Assembly (NCBI GenBank): GCA_023413135.1
Contig: JAEZQK010000078.1
Location: forward strand, 1 to 24,929
DNA: 24,929 nucleotides
Reading direction: 5' to 3'
Origin: Bacillota bacterium
Lineage (GTDB): Bacteria; Bacillota; Clostridia; Christensenellales; Aristaeellaceae
Shown here in pieces: positions 1-6,378 of this stretch. Numbering within the stretch: position 1 is the first letter of the stretch; each line of letters starts with the position of its first letter. The notes beneath the pieces were generated by a model. That model saw only the letters and a program-made list of their open reading frames with translations, was not told the origin of the DNA and did no database searches. A program made the position numbers and the translations under genes.

Positions 1-164
1 GTATCTGCACCATCGGCGGCATCTACGGCACCATCGTGGCGATCAAGGATGAGACAGTCACCGTCTCCGTGGGCCAGGACAACGTGAAGCTGGTGTTCGC
101 CCGCTGGGCCATCCGCAACGTGGAAGAAGTCTCTGTGGAAAACGACTCCGAAGTGCTGGCGTAA
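1..164 (+). CDS. yajC: Preprotein translocase subunit YajC, C-terminal part
   Basis: The window opens inside this gene. Reading from base 3, the visible 53 codons run from ICTIGGIYGTI to the stop at 162-164. YajC is a small single-pass membrane protein that associates with SecDF and the SecYEG translocon. The visible part is the cytoplasmic beta-rich domain that follows the membrane helix. The 'TIGGIYGTIV' stretch matches the conserved YajC core (TIGGxxGxV), and the acidic tail is usual. The N-terminal helix lies outside the window. In many Clostridia yajC precedes a TIGR04086 membrane protein and scfA/scfB, which is the order seen here. The identification rests on this short stretch plus gene order, so I am fairly but not fully sure. 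Confidence 0.82.
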   Translation, partial: ICTIGGIYGTIVAIKDETVTVSVGQDNVKLVFARWAIRNVEEVSVENDSEVLA

Positions 165-185
165 GCAAAACCAACAAGCATAAAC

Positions 186-234
186 CCTCCCTGTCCTGCA
201 TACAGTTGAGCAAAAAGGACAGGGAGGTTTTTTT
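186..234 (+). terminator. Intrinsic terminator of yajC, overlapping the next gene's SD
   Basis: A perfect 12-bp stem (186-197 with 216-227, CCTCCCTGTCCT/AGGACAGGGAGG) has an 18-nt loop and is followed directly by seven T residues (228-234). It has the classical form of an intrinsic terminator. Its 3' arm ends in AGGGAGG, which is also the Shine-Dalgarno sequence of the gene that starts at 236. Confidence 0.85.
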
Positions 235-235
235 C

Positions 236-652
236 ATGTCCCAGACGAAAACCGCGACCCGCAGGCGGACCCGCACGCAAAACCAGGGCGCGTGGAGCCG
301 CATCATAAGGGGCCTGATCGTAGCAGTGGCGGTATCGGCGGCGGGCATCCTGCTGTTTGCGCTTTTGATGCAGTGGTTCAAGCCGTCCGACGGTGTCATC
401 CGCGTATTCAATCAGATATTGAAGCTCGTTTCCATCGTGGTGGGCGTCATTGCCGCTGTGGGGCGTGGTGGCGAAAAGGGACTGATCCGCGGCGCAGCGG
501 TTGGCCTTTTATATATGGCCCTGGGCGTCTCCCTGTACGCGCTGCTCACCGGCCAGAACCTTCCCTTCACCTCCTACCTGGGTGATCTGGGTATGGGCCT
601 TGCCGGCGGCGGCCTGACGGGGATGATTCTTTCCAATCTCGCCGCAAAATGA
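236..652 (+). CDS. TIGR04086-family membrane protein
   Basis: A 138-residue small membrane protein of unknown function. After a basic N-terminus (TRRRTRTQNQ) there are four predicted membrane segments, at about residues 22-45, 60-78, 86-105 and 115-135, separated by short loops and glycine-rich helices. This architecture and the position between yajC and scfA match TIGR04086, a family found in Clostridia beside the SCIFF genes. I chose ATG 236 because AGGGAGG lies 8 nt upstream; the in-frame TTG at 206 has no ribosome binding site. That SD is buried in the 3' arm of the upstream terminator, so expression may depend on read-through and hairpin opening. The biochemical role is unknown; a link to Sec or to SCIFF export is only inferred from position. 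Confidence 0.78.
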   Translation: MSQTKTATRRRTRTQNQGAWSRIIRGLIVAVAVSAAGILLFALLMQWFKPSDGVIRVFNQILKLVSIVVGVIAAVGRGGEKGLIRGAAVGLLYMALGVSLYALLTGQNLPFTSYLGDLGMGLAGGGLTGMILSNLAAK

Positions 653-681
653 TTGCAAGAAAAGGAAATTCAGTGTATAAT
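653..681 (+). promoter_or_regulatory. Sigma-A promoter of scfA
   Basis: TTGCAA (653-658), a 17-nt spacer and a perfect TATAAT (676-681). The -35 box begins on the base after the stop codon of the upstream gene. The expected start of transcription is about 687-689, some 30 nt before the scfA ATG. Confidence 0.8.
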
Positions 682-719
682 ACCTCCATTCCCATACATG
701 CAAATGGAGGAGGATTCCC

Positions 720-917
720 ATGAAGCATATCAAAACCATTCAACGCGACTGCCTGAAACAGTCACTTGTTCACGGCGGCTGCGGCGAATGCCAGGCTTCC
801 TGTCAGAGCGCCTGCAAAACGAGCTGCACGGTAGCCAACCAGTCCTGCGCCAACAAGGAAAACAATGCCGTATTAGCCGGCGGCGAGGGAAAGCTGAACC
901 ACGCCTTTGGCAAGTAA
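720..917 (+). CDS. scfA: SCIFF ranthipeptide precursor
   Basis: Precursor of SCIFF (six cysteines in forty-five residues), the ribosomal peptide present in nearly all Clostridia, in which the radical SAM enzyme ScfB forms thioether crosslinks from cysteine sulfur. The N-terminus MKHIKT and the core CGECQASCQSACKTSCTV..QSC are diagnostic. Cysteines 21, 24, 28, 32, 36 and 43 are the six core cysteines. Two things are unusual. An extra cysteine lies at position 11 in the leader, and the protein continues 22 residues past the last core cysteine as a Gly/Asn/Lys-rich tail (44-65), where family members I know end within a few residues. ATG 720 follows GGAGGAGG (706-713). The gene has its own promoter and is followed by a terminator before scfB, as expected for a precursor made in excess over its enzyme. 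Confidence 0.95.
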   Translation: MKHIKTIQRDCLKQSLVHGGCGECQASCQSACKTSCTVANQSCANKENNAVLAGGEGKLNHAFGK

Positions 918-939
918 CAAAACCATACGGGCTTCTTAC

Positions 940-970
940 AAGCGGGAGGCGGACTCCCGCTTCTTGTTGT
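940..970 (+). terminator. Terminator between scfA and scfB
   Basis: A perfect 9-bp stem AAGCGGGAG/CTCCCGCTT (940-948 with 954-962) with loop GCGGA is followed by a T-rich, interrupted tract (TTCTTGTTGTTT from 961). The poor T run suggests partial termination, so that scfB is made at a lower level than the peptide. Confidence 0.72.
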
Positions 971-1001
971 TTCATAAAGACTTCATCTGGAGGAAACCGT
1001 C

Positions 1002-2348
1002 TTGATACATACCTTTACCGCAGTAGGTCAGCCCATGGCGCTGGATGTGGGTTCCGGCGCCGTCCACGCCCTGGACGAGCTTGCCCTGGAAGCATTGAAG
1101 CTGTGGGACACGCTTGAAAGGGATGCTATCATTTCAAATCTTTCCCAGCGCTTTGACCCAAAGGAAGTGGAAGAAGTACTGGAGGAACTGTCCGAACTTG
1201 AACGCATGGGCCAGTTAAACGCTCCGGACGATTACACCGATTTGGAAGTCCATTCCCCCGGCGTGGTCAAGGCCATGTGCTTGCACGCCGCCCACGACTG
1301 CAACCTGCGCTGCCAGTATTGCTTTGCGGGTGCAGGAGAATACCACGGCCGCAACCGTTGCATGCTGCCGGTGGAAACGGGCAAGGCAGCCCTTGACTGG
1401 CTGGTGAAAATGAGCGGGAAAAGAGTCAACCTGGAAGTGGATTTTTTCGGCGGGGAGCCACTGATGAATTTCAAGGTCGTCAAAGAGATCGTGGCCTATG
1501 GCCGGGAACTGGAGAAGCTTCATAACAAGCATTTCAAGTTCACTACCACCACCAACGGTCTTCTGCTCACCGATGAGATCATCGGCTTCCTCAACCGGGA
1601 AATGGATAACGTTGTCCTCTCCATCGACGGGCGGCCCGAAGTGCATGACCGCATGCGCCCAACGCCAAACGGCAGCGGCAGCTATGCCCATATCATCCAA
1701 AGCGCGCTGCGCCTGGCCAAATCCCGGAACCAGCAGCGCTATTACATCCGGGGCACCTTCACCGCCCATAACCTGGATTTTGCCAAGGATGTTCTGCACC
1801 TTGCCGACGCCGGCTTCGAACAGTTGTCTATCGAGCCTGTGGTGGCCGACCCCGCCTGCGAATACGCCCTTACGCAGGAAAACCTTCCCCGGATTTTTAA
1901 TGAATATGAAACCTTGGCAAAAGAATACATAAAGCGGCGCAGGGATGGCCGCTGGTTCAACTTTTTTCATTTCATGATCGATTTAAGTGGCGGTCCGTGC
2001 CTTCGCAAACGCCTTACCGGCTGCGGCGCGGGCAATGAATACGTGGCCGTCACACCGGAGGGCGACATCTACCCCTGCCATCAGTTTGTGGGCAGGGAAG
2101 GTTTCTGCATGGGCTCCGTGCTTAATGGTTCCTTCGATACCTCCATCCAGCAGAAATTCGCCGCCAATAATGTGCTTTCCAAAGAGGCCTGCCGAAGCTG
2201 CTGGGCACGCTTTTTCTGCTCCGGCGGCTGCGCCGCCAACGCCCATCTGTTCCACGGGGACATTGGAAAGCCATACGATCTGGAGTGCCAGATGGAGCGC
2301 AAGCGTTTGGAATGCGCCATGGCGATCTATTCCCTTGAGCGGGAATGA
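1002..2348 (+). CDS. scfB: SCIFF maturase, radical SAM/SPASM enzyme
   Basis: A 448-residue radical SAM peptide maturase that installs Cys-derived thioether bonds in ScfA using S-adenosylmethionine and [4Fe-4S] clusters. The N-terminal 85 residues resemble the RiPP-recognition region (GSGAVHALDELA). The SAM cluster motif CxxxCxxC is C100-C104-C107 (CNLRCQYC), followed by the GGEPL SAM-binding motif. The C-terminal SPASM region carries a dense set of cysteines (GPC, TGCGAGN, IYPCHQF, CRSCWARFFCSGGC, ECQ), as needed for two auxiliary clusters. The start is TTG at 1002, supported by TGGAGGA seven bases upstream and by the usual family start 'MIH..'; the next ATG (1035) would cut into the conserved N-terminus. 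Length is normal for the family. Its partner scfA lies just upstream, past a leaky terminator. Confidence 0.95.
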   Translation: MIHTFTAVGQPMALDVGSGAVHALDELALEALKLWDTLERDAIISNLSQRFDPKEVEEVLEELSELERMGQLNAPDDYTDLEVHSPGVVKAMCLHAAHDCNLRCQYCFAGAGEYHGRNRCMLPVETGKAALDWLVKMSGKRVNLEVDFFGGEPLMNFKVVKEIVAYGRELEKLHNKHFKFTTTTNGLLLTDEIIGFLNREMDNVVLSIDGRPEVHDRMRPTPNGSGSYAHIIQSALRLAKSRNQQRYYIRGTFTAHNLDFAKDVLHLADAGFEQLSIEPVVADPACEYALTQENLPRIFNEYETLAKEYIKRRRDGRWFNFFHFMIDLSGGPCLRKRLTGCGAGNEYVAVTPEGDIYPCHQFVGREGFCMGSVLNGSFDTSIQQKFAANNVLSKEACRSCWARFFCSGGCAANAHLFHGDIGKPYDLECQMERKRLECAMAIYSLERE

Positions 2349-2389
2349 TACTTCTATTCATTTTCCAGAAAATATTCATAAAGCGTTCA

Positions 2390-2417
2390 TTATCAGGTCA
2401 AAAATCCTGCTTATACT
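2390..2417 (+). promoter_or_regulatory. Weak candidate promoter of the HtrA gene
   Basis: TATACT at 2412-2417 is a good -10 box. The best -35 is only TTATCA (2390-2395) at 16 nt spacing. It lies in the 102-nt gap after scfB, which is visibly A+T-rich compared with the flanking genes. Confidence 0.4.
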
Positions 2418-2450
2418 ATTCTTGAATCCACCAAAGGAGGGAGATAAAGA

Positions 2451-3701
2451 ATGAAGGATCATCTTAAAAAACATCTGTTAGGGTATATTGCAATCGCACT
2501 GGTATTCACTATGGCCGGCGCAAGCCTTACTCTCCTCACCACAAACGGCGGCAACGCCAGCGCGGAAATGCAAAGGCTGGCCACCAAAATCGAGGGCACC
2601 GTCACCAGCCCCTTCACCGCAGCCATCGCGGCGGTCCGGGACAGCGTGGTCGGCGTCAGCAACTACGCAACCTACAACAATGGCGGGTTTGGCCGTTTCG
2701 GCGGTTTTGACTTCGGCCTGCCAGGCCGCGGCGGCAGGAACGAAGAAGCCTTGCAGGCTACCGGCAGCGGTGTTGTCATCAGCGCCGAGGGCCATATACT
2801 TACCAACTTTCACGTGGTGGAAGGAAACACCAGCCTGAAGATCACCACCCCAGCGCAATCCTATGACGCCGAACTGATCGCCTACGATGTAGATCTGGAT
2901 ATCGCCGTTCTACTGGCAAAAGATTTGAAGCTGAATCCCGTTTCCCTGGGTGACAGCGATACATTGCAAGTAGGCGACTGGGCCATCGCCATCGGCAATC
3001 CCCTTGGCGCAGAGCTGGCCGGCACCACCACGGTGGGCATCGTGTCCGCTCTGAACCGGGAAGTAACTTCCAACAGCACCGATAAGTACGGCATGCGCAA
3101 CACCAACGTCATGATCCAGGTGGACGCCGCCATCAATAGCGGCAACAGCGGCGGCGGTATGTTTAACGTGCTGGGCGAATTGATGGGCATTCCTACCTTG
3201 AAGTATTCCGGCAACCTCTTCAGCGGTTCCTCTGTGGAAGGCATCGGCATGTGCATTCCCATCAACGCCGCCAAGCCCTTGATTGAAAAGGTTCTCTCCG
3301 GCCAGGCCAAGGGCAATCAAAGCGGTTCCAATACTGCTGCCGAGAATCCCAGGCCACGTCTGGGCGTGAGCGTCATCGGCATAGACCAGACCAACAGCTC
3401 TTATGTTGCAGCGGGCAAACTCCCCGCCGGCGTATATATCAGCGAAGTGGAGGATAACTCCCCCGCCAAGCTGGCCGGTATTCAGGCGGATGATATCATT
3501 GTGGAGATCGATGGACAGCGCATGATCACCACCAACGAAATGATCTCTTACCTTTCACAGAAAAAGGAAGGCGATGTTGTCAATGTCAGGGTGTACCGCA
3601 TTCCCGGTGTTCAGGAGTTCAATACCGTGGATGAGATCCCCAAGGGCGAATACCTGGACTTTGATGTGACGCTGGCCATCCTGGACGAAGTGGCGCAATA
3701 A
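2451..3701 (+). CDS. HtrA/DegP-like serine protease, membrane anchored
   Basis: A 416-residue S1C-family protease for quality control of exported proteins. An N-terminal membrane anchor spans about residues 8-30 (YIAIALVFTMAGASLTLL). A Gly/Phe-rich linker (78-102) precedes the trypsin-like domain. The catalytic triad is readable: H121 in TNFHVVEG, D150 in DVDLDIAVL and S233 in NSGNSGGG. A PDZ domain follows at about 300-405 (GVYISEVEDNSPAKLAGIQADDIIVEIDG) for substrate recognition or trimer regulation. ATG 2451 follows AAAGGAGGGAG. The gene follows scfB by 102 nt with its own likely promoter and a strong terminator, so it is probably a separate unit. The usual clostridial neighbours after scfB, secD/secF, are not here. 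Bacillus paralogues are named htrA, htrB and yyxA, and the sequence alone does not say which applies. Confidence 0.93.
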   Translation: MKDHLKKHLLGYIAIALVFTMAGASLTLLTTNGGNASAEMQRLATKIEGTVTSPFTAAIAAVRDSVVGVSNYATYNNGGFGRFGGFDFGLPGRGGRNEEALQATGSGVVISAEGHILTNFHVVEGNTSLKITTPAQSYDAELIAYDVDLDIAVLLAKDLKLNPVSLGDSDTLQVGDWAIAIGNPLGAELAGTTTVGIVSALNREVTSNSTDKYGMRNTNVMIQVDAAINSGNSGGGMFNVLGELMGIPTLKYSGNLFSGSSVEGIGMCIPINAAKPLIEKVLSGQAKGNQSGSNTAAENPRPRLGVSVIGIDQTNSSYVAAGKLPAGVYISEVEDNSPAKLAGIQADDIIVEIDGQRMITTNEMISYLSQKKEGDVVNVRVYRIPGVQEFNTVDEIPKGEYLDFDVTLAILDEVAQ

Positions 3702-3702
3702 C

Positions 3703-3718
3703 CACGATCCGGATCGTG
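3703..3718. promoter_or_regulatory. Perfect 16-bp palindrome after the protease gene
   Basis: CACGATCCGGATCGTG is completely self-complementary and starts two bases after the stop codon at 3699-3701. It has no loop and no T run, so it is not a terminator. It could be a protein binding site or the upper part of a larger 3' structure with the terminator at 3758-3786. Confidence 0.45.
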
Positions 3719-3757
3719 ATTCGATCCATCCCTCAAGAATTTCATCAGGAGGCCCTC

Positions 3758-3786
3758 GGCCCCGGCAAACAGCCGGGGCCTTTTTT
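3758..3786 (+). terminator. Terminator of the HtrA gene
   Basis: A GC-rich 9-bp stem GGCCCCGGC/GCCGGGGCC (3758-3766 with 3772-3780), loop AAACA and six T residues (3781-3786). It separates the protease from the MFS operon. Confidence 0.92.
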
Positions 3787-3849
3787 GCATGGATCACAGA
3801 CAATTTGCCTTTCTTTTGTTTTCTAATTCGATTTTAATCTAATATTCAG

Positions 3850-3877
3850 TTGACATCCATCTAACTTTTGGTATACT
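3850..3877 (+). promoter_or_regulatory. Sigma-A promoter of the MFS/ArsR operon
   Basis: A perfect TTGACA (3850-3855), a 16-nt spacer and TATACT (3872-3877). This is the closest match to the vegetative consensus -35 in the window. The leader to the start at 3921 is about 35 nt. An operator for the downstream ArsR-type regulator would be expected here, but no convincing dyad is visible. Confidence 0.85.
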
Positions 3878-3920
3878 ATGGCTGATGTTATTCCATGATT
3901 ATCAAAGGAGCGTATGATGA

Positions 3921-5171
3921 GTGTCTAATAAGCATGTCGGATATCGCGCCATTCTGCGCCACAAGCAATATACAAAGCTCATCGCCGCCAACGTGGTCAA
4001 CCGGTTCGGCGATTCCATCGACGCCATTGCATTCACCTGGCTGGTGTACGAATTGAGCGGCAGCGCGGCATGGTCCGCCATCATCTTCGGCGTAAATATG
4101 CTGCCCACCGTCCTCCTTGGTCCCTTTGCCGGGGCGTTGGCGGAACACATGGACAAAAAGTGGACTATGGTCATCAGCGATATGATCCGCGGCCTTTTGG
4201 TGGCGCTGACCGCCGCATTGTATGTGTTCAACGTTCTTACGCCGGTATGGATGCTGGTCATCACGCTTTTGCACTCCACGGTGGAGGCTTTCCGCGTCCC
4301 GTGCGGAACGGCCATTGTGCCAAGGCTCTTGCCGAAGGAAGATTATGATTTCGGCCTGTCGCTAAACGGCAGCTTAAGCCGCGTAATGGAGGTCATGGGT
4401 TTGGCCTGCGCGGCCGGGATCATCGCCGTGACAGGCATCCCAGGCGCCATTTTGATCGACGGCATCACCTTTTTCCTGTCCGCAGTGCTGATTGCCTGGA
4501 TACGTGCAGGAAAAGAGCCCGCCCGCGAAGAAAACGAAATGAAGACATCCTATTGGCAAACACTGCGTGCTGGCTTCGCCTATGTGCTTCATACCCCGGC
4601 CATTTTGAGCCTGTGCCTGCTGGCGCTTTTGCTCAACGGCCTGCTGGTGCCTTTGAACGCATTAAGCGCCCCGCTAGTCAAAGAGCTGTACAACCTGGGG
4701 CCGGAAGCCATGTCGGTGGGCGGTATCCTGATTACAGGCGGGATGGCGCTTGGCGCCTTCCTTTACCCCTATATCAAACGCCGGATCGGCGGCAAGGTGC
4801 TGATCATCGCGGGATTCCTGGCCATTTCTTTCTGCTATGGCTCGCTGGTATGGGTCAGGGGGCTTATGTCCAACCAGTTCATTTTCTTTGCCATACTATG
4901 CACGACGCTTGTGTTATTTTCCCTGTCCATCGCATTTTTGAGCGGCCATTTTTCCGTATCGGTGCTGAAGGTGGTCAGCCCGGAATATCTGGCCCGGGTA
5001 GGTTCTACCATGAACGCTGTCAGCGCGCTGGCCACGCCCCTGATTTCCTTTGCGATGGGCGGCCTGACGATGCTAATGGGGCTGACCGGGGTGCTATATC
5101 TCTTTGGTGGCGTTTGCCTTGTATCGCTGCTGCTTTTGTTGGGACTCCGTATGCTGGACAGTATGAATTAA
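3921..5171 (+). CDS. MFS efflux transporter (DHA3/MFS_3-like)
   Basis: A 416-residue major facilitator with about 12 membrane helices. The first helix pair (VNRFGDSIDAIAFTWLVYELSGSAAWSAIIFGVNMLPTV) and the loop 2-3 motif (FAGALAEHMDKKWTMVISDMIRG) resemble DHA3-type exporters of macrolides, tetracyclines and similar drugs. Substrate is unknown. The start is GTG 3921, with AAAGGAG at 3904-3910 (10 nt spacing). Two ATG codons just upstream (3914, 3917) are in another frame and end at TAA 3926-3928, giving only the peptide MMSV. The regulator gene follows 13 nt after the stop, so the two are likely co-transcribed from the promoter at 3850. Pairing with an ArsR-type protein suggests an exporter induced by its own substrate. 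Confidence 0.88.
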   Translation: MSNKHVGYRAILRHKQYTKLIAANVVNRFGDSIDAIAFTWLVYELSGSAAWSAIIFGVNMLPTVLLGPFAGALAEHMDKKWTMVISDMIRGLLVALTAALYVFNVLTPVWMLVITLLHSTVEAFRVPCGTAIVPRLLPKEDYDFGLSLNGSLSRVMEVMGLACAAGIIAVTGIPGAILIDGITFFLSAVLIAWIRAGKEPAREENEMKTSYWQTLRAGFAYVLHTPAILSLCLLALLLNGLLVPLNALSAPLVKELYNLGPEAMSVGGILITGGMALGAFLYPYIKRRIGGKVLIIAGFLAISFCYGSLVWVRGLMSNQFIFFAILCTTLVLFSLSIAFLSGHFSVSVLKVVSPEYLARVGSTMNAVSALATPLISFAMGGLTMLMGLTGVLYLFGGVCLVSLLLLLGLRMLDSMN

Positions 5172-5184
5172 GGAAGGAGCGCTT

Positions 5185-6309
5185 ATGGACCGCATCTTTC
5201 ATATCCATAAGGACATGATGCTGGAAGCGATGAGTTATCTGAATCTGTTGGCGGGGGATACATCCCTGGATGCCACTTTGAGCAGGCTGGAGGGGTTATA
5301 TGCCCAAACGGGCATTGCATCTCAAACAAAAACGCGCACGGAGCCTGTCCGTTCGCTTTATCATGTCATCAGCCAGCACTATACCCCGGACGCCAAGGAT
5401 CTGGAGCGCTTTTTCCATCCCTTTTCCATTGGCCAGAGAAGCCTTTCGCAAATGCTGATCATGTCTTTTTACGATCCAGCCATTTCCGATTGGCCAGGGC
5501 AAATAAAGAATATCCTAAGCAAATTTGCAGAATTTGCGTTAGACCCGGCCCCCGCTCTGCAGCAAATCAATATCGGCTGCCTTTTCGACGATACCGATCC
5601 GGACGACAAGGAAGATTCGCGCCCTCTTGTGGAGCAGCTGGATGATACGGGTCTTGCGGATGGGGAGAAGTGGCAGATACTCAGGGTCATACAAGATGCC
5701 GGTCCCTATCTTGAACAGCTGACGGCGGTACTCACGCCGCTCAAGGCGCTTATAGAAGCGAATCTACCCATGGTGCAACCTTTGCTTGATGATTTTGTGA
5801 TTAGGTGGCAGGCCTATTTTGAGAAGGTATCCTTCGAGGTCTTCCTATCGGAGAATATCGGGATAGGGGCGGGCGATCTGAACGGCTTCACGCTGCACAT
5901 CTACCCCTCTATTTTCGATTGCGGTACAATCATCTTGAGCATGGAAGCGGAGGCCAAAGCCATCTATATGCAGATCGGCGTGTGCCTTCAGGAGGGCATG
6001 AGCGTAAAGACGCTGCCGATGGAAAGCTACCTTCTTCTGGAAGGCCTGAAAGCGCTGTCTGACAAGAGCAAGCTTGCCATTCTCTCCCACATCCGGGACA
6101 AGCGCTCCTACGGCCAGGCGCTGGCGCGGGAAACAGGCCTGTCTACCGCCACCATCTCCCATCATATGAGCGCGTTGATCAACTGCGGCTTCATCCGTAT
6201 GGAGCGTGTGGAAAACCGTATCTATTACCAAATGGACAAGGATAACCTTCGCAAGTTCCTGCAAAAGCTGTCTTTATACCTGTTAAGCGGCGAAGGCGCC
6301 GACGTATAG
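5185..6309 (+). CDS. ArsR-type winged-helix regulator with a large N-terminal domain
   Basis: A 374-residue protein, far longer than classical ArsR repressors (about 100 residues). The C-terminal 90 residues (from about 285) form the winged helix: 'LKALSDKSKLAILSHI', the recognition region 'ETGLSTATISHHMSALINCGFI' and the wing 'RVENRIYYQM'. The cysteine-rich metal site of ArsR/SmtB is absent. The first 280 residues are mostly helical with an alpha/beta stretch at about 215-265. They match no domain I can name, though similar long ArsR proteins accompany MFS genes in Firmicutes. ATG 5185 follows AAGGAAGGAG. It is the second gene of the MFS operon and probably controls it in response to the exported compound; that is inference from position. 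Confidence 0.82.
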   Translation: MDRIFHIHKDMMLEAMSYLNLLAGDTSLDATLSRLEGLYAQTGIASQTKTRTEPVRSLYHVISQHYTPDAKDLERFFHPFSIGQRSLSQMLIMSFYDPAISDWPGQIKNILSKFAEFALDPAPALQQINIGCLFDDTDPDDKEDSRPLVEQLDDTGLADGEKWQILRVIQDAGPYLEQLTAVLTPLKALIEANLPMVQPLLDDFVIRWQAYFEKVSFEVFLSENIGIGAGDLNGFTLHIYPSIFDCGTIILSMEAEAKAIYMQIGVCLQEGMSVKTLPMESYLLLEGLKALSDKSKLAILSHIRDKRSYGQALARETGLSTATISHHMSALINCGFIRMERVENRIYYQMDKDNLRKFLQKLSLYLLSGEGADV

Positions 6310-6319
6310 CGATCTGAAA

Positions 6320-6349
6320 GTCATAACTCCCCTCCTCCATGCATACCTT
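6320..6349 (+). promoter_or_regulatory. Sigma-E-type sporulation promoter of spoIVA
   Basis: GTCATAAC (6320-6327) and CATACCTT (6342-6349) with a 14-nt spacer each match six of eight bases of the mother-cell sigma-E consensus (GTCATATT and CATACAMT). spoIVA is a known sigma-E gene in Bacillus, so sequence and biology agree. Transcription should start near 6355-6357, about 23 nt before the ATG. Confidence 0.72.
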
Positions 6350-6378
6350 TCATCAAGCGGATGCAAGGAGGGAAACTC

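Noticed and set aside
1215..1970. Long open frame of 251 codons on the minus strand opposite scfB
   Set aside because: It is a shadow of the GC-rich scfB gene. It has no SD and its composition is rich in Gly, His, Val and Phe with no recognisable motif.
6361..6378. Longer spoIVA start at ATG 6361
   Set aside because: The SD AAGGAGGG would lie inside the gene, and the added MQGGKL is just the translated SD region.
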